Shown in pieces: positions 52,473 to 60,665 of a DNA stretch of 64,000 nt. Under the pieces are notes generated by a model. The model had not been told where the DNA came from. It saw only the letters and a list, made by a program, of their open reading frames with translations, and searched no databases. The position numbers and the translations under genes are program-made. The stretch comes from Larkinella soli. Its GTDB lineage: Bacteria; Bacteroidota; Bacteroidia; Cytophagales; Spirosomataceae. The stretch's first letter is position 1, and every line of letters starts with the position of its first letter. The stretch lies in the NCBI RefSeq assembly GCF_003703975.1, contig NZ_QTJY01000018.1, positions 1 to 64,000 of the forward strand, given 5' to 3'.

Positions 52473-54911
52473 TCAGTTCCGCAGCGGCTTTCCGCCCTGG
52501 AGCAGGCTCTGAATCCGTTCCAGGGTTTTCTTTTCACCCGTCAGCGACAGGAAGGCTTCGCGCTCCAGATCGATCAGGTACTGCTCACTGACGGTCTGGG
52601 GCGTGCTGAGGTCGCCCCCGCAAATGACGTAAGCCAGTTTTTCGGCGATCTTCTGATCATGTTCGGAGATAAACCGGCCCATGCGCATCGCCGTAATTCC
52701 GGCTTTGAACAGGGCGATGCCGGTCCGGCCCTGCACCTTGATGTCCTTGCGTGGTTTGGGCTGGGTGTAACCGTTTTCGGCGAGTTCGATAGCGGCCTGT
52801 TTGGCTTCGGCGATCAGCCGGTTGCGGTTCAGCACGATCTGGGCCGACGGCAGCAGGTAGTTCATGTCCCGGGCTTCCTGCGCCGAGGTCGACACCTTAG
52901 CCGTGGCGATGTTCATGAAAATGTTCTGCAGGATGTTCAGCTCCGGGTCACCGGTCTGGTAGAGGTCACTCGCCCGGGCGGCCATCTCCTTGGTGCCGCC
53001 CCCGGCCGGAATCAGCCCGACGCCCACTTCGACCAGTCCCATATACAGCTCGGCATGGGCCACGACGCGGTCGGCGTGGAGATTCAGTTCACAGCCTCCG
53101 CCCAGGGCCAGGGAATGGGGCGCCGTCACGACCGGAATCGAGGAATACCGCGCCCGCATCATCGTCTGCTGGAACTGCGCGATCATCAGGTTGATCTCGT
53201 CGAACTCCTGCTCGATGCCGAACATGAACAGGGTAGCCAGGTTGGCCCCCGCCGAGTAGGCCTCGTTCGACTCGTTGCCGATGACCAGCCCGCGAAAATC
53301 CTTCTCCCCGATGCTGATGGCTTTGTTGAGGCCCTCGATCACCTCGGCTCCGAAGGTGTTCATCTTGCTGCGGAATTCGAGGTTCAGAATGCCGTCGCCG
53401 ATGTCGTACAGGGCCGCGCCGGCATTTTTCCAGACGACGTTGCCGCTCAGGTTTTCGAGCAGGATGAAGCTCTCCGTTCCCGGAATGGCCTTGTAGGCTT
53501 TGGTCGGGAGGTCGTAGTATTTCCGGACACCGCCCTCCACTTTATAAAAGCTGTCGAACCCGGCTTCGAGCATTTCATACACCCAGGCGGCCGGTTTCTG
53601 CCCCTGCGATTCGAGCAGTTCGACGCCCTTCCGGAGGCCGATGGCATCCCAGGTTTCGAACAGGCCCATCTGCCAGCCGAACCCCGCCGTGATGGCGGCA
53701 TCGATGCGGTAAAGCTCGTCGGCAATTTCGGGAATGCGGTAGGTGGCGTAGCGGAAGCTGTCGGCGAAGGTCTTTCGGTAAAACTCCCCGGCCTTGTCGG
53801 AGCCGGCCAGCAGGACCGGGAAGCGTTTTTTCAGCGAGTCGATGCTTTTGGTGCCTTCGAGCGTCGCGAACTTCACCTTCTGGGACGGCTTGTATTCGAA
53901 CGTTTTCAGGTCGAGGGCCAGAATGACCGACTGGCCTTTTTCGTCCTTGACCTTTTTATAGAAACCCTGGCCGGTTTTGTCGCCGAGCCATTTGTTGTCA
54001 TAGAGTTTCTGCATGACCGGCGGCAGCCGGAAGGCCTCCTTCGACTCGTCGTTGGTCAAAACTTTCAGCAGATTGGTCGCAACGTTGACGGTCGTATCCA
54101 GCCCTACGACGTCGGAGAGCCGGAAAGTGCCGGATTTGGGTCGGCCGGTGACCGGGCCGGTCAGTTTATCGACTTCTTCCACCGTCAGCCCCATCTCTTC
54201 GGCCACCCGGATCGTCTGGATCATGGCGTAAATACCGAGCCGGTTGGCGATGAAGGCGGGCGTGTCCTTGCAGAGTACGGTCGTTTTGCCCAGATACAGG
54301 TCACCGTAACTCATCAGGAAGTCGATGACGGCGGGGTCGGTAGCGGGGCCGGGAATAATTTCGAGCAGGCGGAGGTAGCGGGGCGGGTTGAAGAAGTGCG
54401 TTCCGCAGAAATGCCGCCGGAAATCCTCGCTCCGGCCTTCCGTCAACAGGTGCATCGGGATGCCGGAGGTATTCGAGGTGATCAGCGTGCCGGGCTTGCG
54501 GTATTGTTCGACCCGCTCGTAGAGTGACCGCTTGATGTCCAGCCGCTCGACGACCACCTCGATCACCCAGTCGTATTTACCGATTTCGGAAAGGTTATCG
54601 TCGAAGTTGCCCAGTTTGATGCGCTCCGCGAATTTCGGGCTGTAGAGGGCGGCAGGGGTAGCTTTCAGCGTGTTCTGAAAAGCCTCGTTCACCACCCGGT
54701 TGCGCACGGCCGGATGGTCGAGCGTTAGTTTTTTAGCTTCTTCGGCCGGAGTCAGGGCGTTCGGGACGATGTCCAGCAGCAGCACTTCCACGCCGATGTT
54801 GGCGAAGTGGCAGGCGATCCGCGAGCCCATGATGCCGGAGCCGAGAACGGCTACCCGTCGGATGCTGCGGTTTCTGGTGGTGGTCAGGGGTTTCGAAAGG
54901 GTTGCTTCCAT
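52473..54911 (-). CDS. 3-hydroxyacyl-CoA dehydrogenase / enoyl-CoA hydratase fusion
   Basis: An 812-residue bifunctional beta-oxidation enzyme with the dehydrogenase first. The NAD site is VAVLGSGIMGSRIACHFANIG near 19-39, the signature HFFNPPRYLRLLEIIPG near 172, and two C-terminal 3HCDH domains follow. The hydratase/isomerase part lies at about 500-700 and includes VVTAPHSLALGGGCELNLHADRVVAHAE near 605. This domain order is the reverse of FadJ/FadB and is the form usual in Bacteroidota. It sits between the MarR gene and the thiolase gene. Confidence 0.94.
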   Translation of the reverse strand: MEATLSKPLTTTRNRSIRRVAVLGSGIMGSRIACHFANIGVEVLLLDIVPNALTPAEEAKKLTLDHPAVRNRVVNEAFQNTLKATPAALYSPKFAERIKLGNFDDNLSEIGKYDWVIEVVVERLDIKRSLYERVEQYRKPGTLITSNTSGIPMHLLTEGRSEDFRRHFCGTHFFNPPRYLRLLEIIPGPATDPAVIDFLMSYGDLYLGKTTVLCKDTPAFIANRLGIYAMIQTIRVAEEMGLTVEEVDKLTGPVTGRPKSGTFRLSDVVGLDTTVNVATNLLKVLTNDESKEAFRLPPVMQKLYDNKWLGDKTGQGFYKKVKDEKGQSVILALDLKTFEYKPSQKVKFATLEGTKSIDSLKKRFPVLLAGSDKAGEFYRKTFADSFRYATYRIPEIADELYRIDAAITAGFGWQMGLFETWDAIGLRKGVELLESQGQKPAAWVYEMLEAGFDSFYKVEGGVRKYYDLPTKAYKAIPGTESFILLENLSGNVVWKNAGAALYDIGDGILNLEFRSKMNTFGAEVIEGLNKAISIGEKDFRGLVIGNESNEAYSAGANLATLFMFGIEQEFDEINLMIAQFQQTMMRARYSSIPVVTAPHSLALGGGCELNLHADRVVAHAELYMGLVEVGVGLIPAGGGTKEMAARASDLYQTGDPELNILQNIFMNIATAKVSTSAQEARDMNYLLPSAQIVLNRNRLIAEAKQAAIELAENGYTQPKPRKDIKVQGRTGIALFKAGITAMRMGRFISEHDQKIAEKLAYVICGGDLSTPQTVSEQYLIDLEREAFLSLTGEKKTLERIQSLLQGGKPLRN

Positions 54912-54999
54912 AATTTTTATAATAATACAGCGGTTTGAAGAAAAGCCGCCGGGCCGGGGCTGTCGGCAAAACGCTCAGGCTGCCTGCGTTTTTAAACCA

Positions 55000-55470
55000 T
55001 TATTCAACCGTTAATTCCTCCGTACCGCTGGCTTTCAGTTTGGAGTTTTCTTCCTCCACCAGCCGGTTGATCTCCTTCATGACGTCGAAGAAGACCACGA
55101 GCTTATCGAGCGGGATATTCTCCCGGATGAGGTTATTGAACTGAATGACGCCCTCGCGGGCAATCTCCCGCTTCTTCTTGCCTTCGCTGGTCAGGAAAAT
55201 ACGAACGAACCGCTTGTCGTTTTCGTCGACCACCCGTTTGATCCAGCCCCGTTCTTCCAGGCTTTTCAGCATCCTGACCAGGCTGCGGGGCTCCATTCCC
55301 AGCAGGGGGCCGATCTTGGTAGCCGGGGTTCCCTGCTCCATGTCGATGTTCAGCAGAACGTAGCCGATTGCCATCGTCATGTCGTAGCGCGCTGCATAGG
55401 TGTTATACATGCGTGAAACGGCATGCCACCCCCACTTGATGTGAAAATCGACGGTTTTTTCCTTTTTCAT
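55000..55470 (-). CDS. MarR family transcriptional regulator
   Basis: A 156-residue regulator. The winged helix includes TPATKIGPLLGMEPRSLVRMLKSLEERGWIKRVVDENDKRFVRIFLTSEG (about 66-115), and dimerisation helices lie at both ends. The start ATG at 55470 is used; a longer frame to 55521 would run into the promoter. It heads the beta-oxidation operon. A TATGC-AA-GCATA palindrome overlaps its promoter and recurs twice before the acyl-CoA dehydrogenase gene, so I infer it represses both. An acyl-CoA or fatty acid is the likely effector, by analogy only. Confidence 0.9.
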   Translation of the reverse strand: MKKEKTVDFHIKWGWHAVSRMYNTYAARYDMTMAIGYVLLNIDMEQGTPATKIGPLLGMEPRSLVRMLKSLEERGWIKRVVDENDKRFVRIFLTSEGKKKREIAREGVIQFNNLIRENIPLDKLVVFFDVMKEINRLVEEENSKLKASGTEELTVE

Positions 55471-55534
55471 CTCGGTATCGCTCGGGCGTTTGGTGTCGGG
55501 CCGACCCCGTAAAGCTACCAAAATAAAAGAGTAT

Positions 55535-55546
55535 TATGCAAGCATA
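55535..55546. promoter_or_regulatory. MarR-type operator of the beta-oxidation operon
   Basis: TATGC-AA-GCATA. On the minus strand it lies about 10 bases upstream of a -7-like TATTTTG (55525-55519), so binding would block RNA polymerase. It is identical in core to 48697-48712. Confidence 0.7.
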
Positions 55547-55614
55547 CTATTGAAGAATTCTGGATGAAAGAGGGAAAAAGTAGAAGGGAAGCGAGGAATC
55601 CTATTAAAAAAGAA

Positions 55615-55651
55615 ACCTGCCGGCGATCCGCGGAAACGGTCACCGGCAGGT
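55615..55651 (-). terminator. Terminator of the peroxiredoxin-like gene
   Basis: ACCTGCCGG and CCGGCAGGT form the stem. On the minus strand TTTCTTTTTT follows, 35 bases past the stop at 55686. Confidence 0.8.
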
Positions 55652-55685
55652 CAAATGTAATAAAACCTGCTGAATATGGGTGGCC

Positions 55686-56333
55686 TCAGGCAGCCGAGCG
55701 GTCGTAGTAAGCCAGCACTTCCGTAGCGGAAGGCTGCTCCAGCCGCTCCAGGACTTCCCGGCGCGGAAAATCCTCCGTAAAATCCTTATCCACGTAGCTG
55801 AACAAAACCTCCCGGTTTTGCCCGACGACGAACAGACCCGGAAAGGGTACGTCTTCCGTGATTCCGGCAATACGGTTCCAGACCAGGTCGCTGGCCGAGT
55901 GAACACCGAACTGGTCGGCAATAAAGTTATCCGCGTCCTGGGCGATGGTGAACGGCAGGTCCTGCTGCTCGACCAGTGATTGCAGATGATCCACCGAATC
56001 CGGCGACAACACCAGCAGATTCGTACCGGCCTGGCGAAGGCGGGTGTAAAGCCGGGTCAGTTTCTGCAGATAGGGTTCGGCATAGCCGTTCCAGCCGGAG
56101 CTGTAGAAGGCCACGACCAACGGGCCGTTCACCAGCAGATCATGCAGGTGAATGGTGCCGGCCGAATCGGTCTGCCAGGTGATGTACTGCCATACGGCCA
56201 GCCGACGCGGCAGGTTGATCAGGGGCGCCTTGGCACCCGGCCGCAGCGGGGCGACGGAAACGGTTTTGCGGAAGATCTGAGGAACGGAGTACAGGTCGGT
56301 GTCCTCGGGAACGGTATCGAAATAAGGAGTCAT
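55686..56333 (-). CDS. Peroxiredoxin-like (AhpC/TSA) protein lacking cysteine
   Basis: A 215-residue protein with thioredoxin-fold features of the AhpC/TSA family: GAKAPLINLPRR, LLVNGPLVVAFYSSGWNGYAEPYLQKL near 65-92, LLVLSPDSVDHLQSL and PFTIAQDADNFIADQFGVHS. In active relatives the FYRGxWCPYC motif supplies the peroxidatic Cys; here it reads FYSSGWNGYA, and there is no Cys anywhere in the protein. It cannot be a thiol peroxidase. It may be a sensor, a chaperone-like fold or a remnant. A long leader with a Cys-rich upstream frame precedes it. Confidence 0.78.
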   Translation of the reverse strand: MTPYFDTVPEDTDLYSVPQIFRKTVSVAPLRPGAKAPLINLPRRLAVWQYITWQTDSAGTIHLHDLLVNGPLVVAFYSSGWNGYAEPYLQKLTRLYTRLRQAGTNLLVLSPDSVDHLQSLVEQQDLPFTIAQDADNFIADQFGVHSASDLVWNRIAGITEDVPFPGLFVVGQNREVLFSYVDKDFTEDFPRREVLERLEQPSATEVLAYYDRSAA

Positions 56334-56477
56334 GGCAGCAGGTTTTTAGAATGGCACGTATCGTGACTGAGCCTTAATCAAGCCGGGTTATGCCGGGCAA
56401 ACGGCCCATCGACGTTGCCGGGCCGGTATTCAGAAAAAAGTTAAGCAGATTGGGCAGGGTAATGAAGGGGCGGTGTC

Positions 56478-56588
56478 CTAATGGCACACCATATGCATTC
56501 GACAACAACACCGACCCGTAGAAGGAGGGGAGGTCTCTACAACCGGACGGCGCCGGCGGGGGGTCGTATGGCGATTGGTCAGATGCAT
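56478..56588 (-). CDS. Poly-cysteine upstream ORF (probable leader peptide)
   Basis: A 36-residue frame starts at ATG 56588, about 20 bases after the predicted transcription start, and ends at TAG 56478. Its C-terminal part is GRCCCRMHMVCH, encoded with three consecutive TGT codons. Poly-Cys upstream frames act as cysteine-responsive attenuators in mycobacteria. After the Cys codons a hairpin GGTGT-G-CC-ATTA-GG-ACACC covers the stop. A second GGTGT lies over the Cys codons and could compete for the same ACACC. The 144 bases that follow lead to the peroxiredoxin-like gene. Confidence 0.58.
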   Translation of the reverse strand: MHLTNRHTTPRRRRPVVETSPPSTGRCCCRMHMVCH

Positions 56589-56615
56589 TAATATACTATG
56601 TCAATAGATTATGTG

Positions 56616-56647
56616 CAAATATAGGCAACAGTTTAAATACGCTCCAA
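56616..56647 (-). promoter_or_regulatory. Bacteroidota-type promoter of the Cys-leader transcript
   Basis: On the minus strand TTG (56647-56645), 21 bases, TATATTTG (56623-56616). Predicted start near 56609, giving a leader of about 275 bases before the ATG at 56333. The rest of 56334-56667 is this leader; a T-run at about 56437-56432 (minus strand) lies between the upstream frame and the gene. Confidence 0.65.
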
Positions 56648-56667
56648 ATTTCTGAGCGTTAATTTTA

Positions 56668-57942
56668 TTATTTGGCAGGACGGTAGGCTACCGAAACCGG
56701 CTGAGCCGCGTCCGGTTCGGCCTCCCCGGCCTCGACGGTTTCCGGCCGGGTTTCCTCGATGGGCCGGACCATGCGGCCGATCAGAATGCTGGAAAGGATG
56801 ACCGCCATGGCCACATACCCCACCCAGGAGTAGTGGATGAGCTGCCCGCCCGGCGTTTTGCTGACGATCAGACCGGCCCCGTAGGTGGCGGCCGCCTGGG
56901 CCAGCAGCTGCACCGACGAGTTGATGCTCATGAACCCACCCCGGTGCTTCGGTTCCACGACGGAAGAAACCATGGCCTGGGTCGGAATCATGCGGCCATT
57001 GGAGAAAATGAAAAAGATGGCAGCCACGAACATGATGTAGGCAACACTGGCCGGCTCCATGGTAGTGATCAGGTAGATGGGCAGTACCGAGAGCAGGGCG
57101 AAAATCGCGAAAACCGGGTATTTACCGCGTTGATCCGCCAGCTTTCCGACCAGCGGGGCGCTGAAGATCGTCACCAGGCCGCCGGTCAGGTAGATCAGAT
57201 ACAGGTTGTTCTCACTCAGACCGACGTTGGCGACCATATAGGGGGAAAGCATCGGGATGATGCTGAAGTGGCCCAGCATGATGGTGGTCGTCAGCCAGAG
57301 CGCGCGAAGCTGGTTCGGATTGCGGGCAACGGCCGTCACCACTTCCAGCGGATTAAAGCGGACTTCCGCCCGCTGCAGGTGCTGGTCCAGTTTCGGTACG
57401 AACCGGACGATCAGGCCGATGACGACCAGGCCGAGGCCGCCCAGCACCAGAAACGGCGCATGCCAGCTGATCTCCGTAGCCAGATACAGCCCGGCCGGAA
57501 CACCCACGACGGAAGCCACCGAAAAGGCGCTCATGATGAGCGACATGGCCTGCCCCCGGCGCTCATACGGCACCACGTCGGCCACGATGGCCAGGACCTG
57601 CGCCCCCAGCACCCCTCCGAAAACTCCGGCGGTCGTGCGGGCCACGATCAGCCAGCCGAAGGTAGGGGCCAGACCGCAGGCGATGGTTCCGAGGACGAAG
57701 CCGAGGTAAGCCCAGAAAATCACTTTCTTCCGGTCGAACCGGTCGACGAAGAAGGCGGCCAGAAAACCGGAGATGCCGGCGCTGAGGCTGTAGGCGGATA
57801 CGATGAAGCTGAACTGCTGGGGACTGAGACTGAAAAACCGCATCAACTGAGGCCCCATCGGCATCATGATCATGAAGTCGATAATGTGGGTGAAGTTGAT
57901 GCAGGCAAGCACGAAAAGAAGCAATTTTTCCTGACGGGACAT
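56668..57942 (-). CDS. MFS transporter (DHA1-like)
   Basis: A 424-residue protein with 12 predicted helices. FTHIIDFMIMMPMGPQLMRFF starts helix 1, AFFVDRFDRKKVIFWAYLGF is the loop 2-3 motif, and GVFGGVLGAQVLAIVADVVPYERRGQAMS matches drug/arabinose-type DHA1 exporters. The C-terminal tail (about 35 residues, Glu/Pro/Ala rich) is cytoplasmic. The substrate is unknown. It starts 39 bases after the TlpA-like gene on the same strand, a likely operon. Confidence 0.88.
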   Translation of the reverse strand: MSRQEKLLLFVLACINFTHIIDFMIMMPMGPQLMRFFSLSPQQFSFIVSAYSLSAGISGFLAAFFVDRFDRKKVIFWAYLGFVLGTIACGLAPTFGWLIVARTTAGVFGGVLGAQVLAIVADVVPYERRGQAMSLIMSAFSVASVVGVPAGLYLATEISWHAPFLVLGGLGLVVIGLIVRFVPKLDQHLQRAEVRFNPLEVVTAVARNPNQLRALWLTTTIMLGHFSIIPMLSPYMVANVGLSENNLYLIYLTGGLVTIFSAPLVGKLADQRGKYPVFAIFALLSVLPIYLITTMEPASVAYIMFVAAIFFIFSNGRMIPTQAMVSSVVEPKHRGGFMSINSSVQLLAQAAATYGAGLIVSKTPGGQLIHYSWVGYVAMAVILSSILIGRMVRPIEETRPETVEAGEAEPDAAQPVSVAYRPAK

Positions 57943-57981
57943 GGTGTGTTCGTATTTGTTGTGGATGGTGCGGACGGGGGT

Positions 57982-59223
57982 TTACAGTTCCTCGGCCAGA
58001 AGTTTATCAATCAGACGATTGAAGTCTTCAACAAACGTGTCGTAATAATTTCCGGTTCCCGGGCCGGTGAAGCCGGTATGGATCTGACGCACGTTTCCCT
58101 TCCGATCCAGAACGATGGTGGTCGGAAAGCCGATCACCCGGTTGAGCATCGGAAGCGTTTTTGAGGCTTCTGCCTTATTGTTGGTACCCGCCAGCAGCAC
58201 CGGATACCCGATCGAGTACCGTTCGATCATTCGCTGCAGTTTGGGAGCAGATTCTTTCAGATCGGCCGACTTCTCATAGGCCAGCCCCACGATCTCAACC
58301 CCCCGGTCTTTGTTCTTCCGGTACCACGGACTCAGGAAATTCGTCTCGTCCATACAGTTGGGGCACCAGGAACCAAGCAGCTGCACCACCACCACCTTGT
58401 TGCGGAACCGTTCGTCGGCCAGGGAGACGGGTTTGCCGCTGAGATCAGGGAAGCTGAAGGTCAGGGTCTTATGCCCCGGTTTCAGGTAAGTCAGTTGGGT
58501 GGCGTCGGGCAATTCGGCGGCCGGGTCGAAGCGGGCCTGCCAGGTTTCGTAACCGGTTACGCCGGACCAGAACCCGCCCTGGAGCGTTCCGTCGGGCCTG
58601 CGGGCGGCTTTGAACAGGTAGGCGTGGGTGCCGTCGAAGCAGGAAAGCAGCAGGCTGTCGCCCACCGCGTTGCCTTCCAGGAAGCGGTAGTCGCCGGTCG
58701 GCGTCAGGAACGTTCCGGTGACCGTACCGCCCTGCTGCCGGAAAATCCCGACGGCCTGCGTGGTGTCCGATTCGGAGCGGAAGGTGGTCGCCCATTTGCC
58801 GGTAAAGCTGGTTTTGGGCGGTTCGGCCGTATTCGTGAAGCGGTGACGCTCGCCGAACCGGGCCTCGAAGGGGATGAAGGTATAACTCTGAAGGGTGCGC
58901 CGGCGCTGGAAGATGCCCTGCATGGTGTTGCTCGACACTCTGGCCCGGATCTCGGATTCGAAGATCGACATCGGAATCCGGATCGAGTCGCCCTGGAACG
59001 TTGCCGTGTCGAATTTCAGCCGTTCCTTGCCGTTGAGGACGTAGACGGACCAGGTGGTACTGTCGGCGTTGGGTACCAGTTCGAGCCCGAACGGAAGGTC
59101 GCCCCCTTTGGTTTTCAGCGTGGCCCGCCAGATGCCTTTTTTTACTTTCGGCGCCGAATCGGACGCACAGGAAAACGGAAACCAAAACGCGGCTGCGACC
59201 AGCAGGGCAAGCATTTTTTTCAT
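57982..59223 (-). CDS. TlpA family thioredoxin-fold lipoprotein
   Basis: A 413-residue lipoprotein (signal LALLVAAAFWFPFSC, Cys near 19). About 230 residues of beta-rich sequence (KKGIWRATLKTKGGDLPFGLEL, SFTGKWATTFRSESD) precede the thioredoxin domain. VVVVQLLGSWCPNCMDETNFL near 282-302 holds CxxC, and VIGFPTTIVLDRKGNVRQIHTGFTG contains the cis-Pro. It is probably a periplasmic disulfide reductase. ATG 59223 begins a proper signal; the frame extends upstream across the divergent promoter region. The MFS gene follows 39 bases downstream. Confidence 0.9.
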   Translation of the reverse strand: MKKMLALLVAAAFWFPFSCASDSAPKVKKGIWRATLKTKGGDLPFGLELVPNADSTTWSVYVLNGKERLKFDTATFQGDSIRIPMSIFESEIRARVSSNTMQGIFQRRRTLQSYTFIPFEARFGERHRFTNTAEPPKTSFTGKWATTFRSESDTTQAVGIFRQQGGTVTGTFLTPTGDYRFLEGNAVGDSLLLSCFDGTHAYLFKAARRPDGTLQGGFWSGVTGYETWQARFDPAAELPDATQLTYLKPGHKTLTFSFPDLSGKPVSLADERFRNKVVVVQLLGSWCPNCMDETNFLSPWYRKNKDRGVEIVGLAYEKSADLKESAPKLQRMIERYSIGYPVLLAGTNNKAEASKTLPMLNRVIGFPTTIVLDRKGNVRQIHTGFTGPGTGNYYDTFVEDFNRLIDKLLAEEL

Positions 59224-59279
59224 ACGATAAAAAGATGGAGGATGCGGGAGTCTTCTCGTAGAAATAGGGGCGGTTTTGT

Positions 59280-59287
59280 TAAGTTTG
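59280..59287 (+). promoter_or_regulatory. -7 promoter box of the division cluster
   Basis: TAAGTTTG matches TAnnTTTG, 38 bases upstream of the rsmH ATG. The expected TTG 20 bases upstream is not clear. Confidence 0.5.
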
Positions 59288-59325
59288 TAACGGATGTTCT
59301 TTTTAAAATAGTTCCTGAAATACGA

Positions 59326-60237
59326 ATGACGAATACCGCTTACCACGATCCGGTTCTGCTCCAGGCCTGCATCGAAGGGCTTGCTCTGAAACCGGGGGGC
59401 ACTTATGTCGACGTGACGTTCGGCGGGGGAGGTCATTCCCGCGAGCTGCTTCGGCAACTGGAAGGCGGCCGGCTGATCGCCTTCGATCAGGACCCAGACG
59501 CCCGGCGGAATGCCGGGGAGGTCAATGACCCGCGGCTAACGTTCGTGGCGGCCAACTTCCGGCACCTGAAGCGGTATCTCAGACTGTATAAAATCGACCA
59601 CGTAGACGGTATTCTGGCCGACCTGGGCATTTCCTCGCACCAGATCGACACGCCCGAACGCGGTTTCTCGACCCGCTTCGACGCCGACCTCGACATGCGG
59701 ATGAACCAGTCCGGCGAACAGACGGCCCGCAAAGTGCTCAACGAGTATCCTGAAGAACAGCTTCACAAAATTCTGGGCATGTACGGCGAGGTAATCAACG
59801 CCCGCACGCTGGCCGGAGCCATCGTGGCCGCCCGGGCGCGGCAGCCCATCGAAACCATCAGCGACCTGAAGGGCGTCCTGCAGCGGTATGCTCCGCGGGG
59901 CCGGGAAAATAAATACTATGCGCAGGTGTTCCAGGCGCTGCGCATCGAAGTGAACGAAGAACTGACCGTTCTGGAGGAATTCCTGACGCAGGTGCCGGAG
60001 GTGCTGGCGCCGGGCGGGCGGCTGGTGGTGATGGCCTACCATTCGCTGGAAGACCGGCTGGTGAAAAACTTCATCAAAGCCGGTAACTTCAGGGGAGACA
60101 TCGAGAAAGACCTGTACGGGAACGAAATCAAACCGCTCCGGGGCATCACCCGCAAACCGATCGAAGCGTCGGCCGAGGAAGTGAGCCGCAACCCGCGGGC
60201 CAGAAGCGCAAAACTCCGGATCGCCGAGAAACTGTAA
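59326..60237 (+). CDS. rsmH: 16S rRNA (cytosine(1402)-N(4))-methyltransferase
   Basis: A 303-residue SAM enzyme (formerly MraW). YHDPVLLQACIEGL near 5, VDVTFGGGGHSRELLRQL near 27-45 and LIAFDQDPDA near 50 form the SAM site. GILADLGISSHQIDTPERGFSTRFDADLDMRMNQ near 95-127 is the family signature, and VMAYHSLEDRLVKNF near 236 is the C-terminal motif. It methylates N4 of C1402 in 16S rRNA. It is first in the division/cell-wall cluster with no mraZ ahead of it. The frame is open far upstream, and ATG 59326 is set by homology. Confidence 0.96.
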   Translation: MTNTAYHDPVLLQACIEGLALKPGGTYVDVTFGGGGHSRELLRQLEGGRLIAFDQDPDARRNAGEVNDPRLTFVAANFRHLKRYLRLYKIDHVDGILADLGISSHQIDTPERGFSTRFDADLDMRMNQSGEQTARKVLNEYPEEQLHKILGMYGEVINARTLAGAIVAARARQPIETISDLKGVLQRYAPRGRENKYYAQVFQALRIEVNEELTVLEEFLTQVPEVLAPGGRLVVMAYHSLEDRLVKNFIKAGNFRGDIEKDLYGNEIKPLRGITRKPIEASAEEVSRNPRARSAKLRIAEKL

Positions 60238-60254
60238 ACGGGCCACCCGAACCT

Positions 60255-60665
60255 ATGGCACAGAATACGTTCAAACACCAGCAGTCCGAGCCGAGAGCCC
60301 CGAAGGTGAAAAAGAAGCGGGAAAACCGGCTGTACAATTACCTGAACCAGACGGTCGGAATCGAGCGGATTTTCGGGGAGGACAACGCCTGGCCCATCAA
60401 GCACTTCGACCGCATCATGTGGGTGTCGCTGCTGCTGATCGTCTACATCGGTTTCAACCACAACGCCGAGCGGCTGGTGCGCCGGATTCAGCGGACCAAA
60501 TCCGAAGTGGACGAACTGCTTGCCCACTACACGACCCTGAAGGCCGACTTCATGAAAAGCGGGAAACAGTCGGAAATTACGAAGCAGGTGGCCCCGATGG
60601 GCCTCACCGAGCCGACCACTCCGCCCTACAAAATTGTCGTTAAACCGGAAGCCCCTCAGCCATGA
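60255..60665 (+). CDS. ftsL: FtsL-like division protein
   Basis: A 136-residue protein with a basic cytoplasmic N-terminus (about 60 residues), one membrane helix IMWVSLLLIVYIGFNHNAERLV near 56-77, then a heptad-rich stretch (IQRTKSEVDELLAHYTTLKADFMKSGKQ) as in FtsL. Its place between rsmH and ftsI is the usual place of ftsL in this cluster, which is the main support since FtsL sequences are poorly conserved. Its stop overlaps the ftsI start (ATGA), indicating translational coupling. Confidence 0.8.
   Translation: MAQNTFKHQQSEPRAPKVKKKRENRLYNYLNQTVGIERIFGEDNAWPIKHFDRIMWVSLLLIVYIGFNHNAERLVRRIQRTKSEVDELLAHYTTLKADFMKSGKQSEITKQVAPMGLTEPTTPPYKIVVKPEAPQP

Noticed and set aside
58471-59325. N-terminal extension of rsmH into a 588-codon frame.
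   Set aside because: The extra part is antisense to the TlpA-like lipoprotein. Homology begins at the ATG at 59326, just after a promoter box.
57982-59457. A 78-residue N-terminal extension of the TlpA-like protein.
   Set aside because: It would overlap rsmH on the opposite strand and bury the lipoprotein signal. ATG 59223 gives a proper signal peptide.
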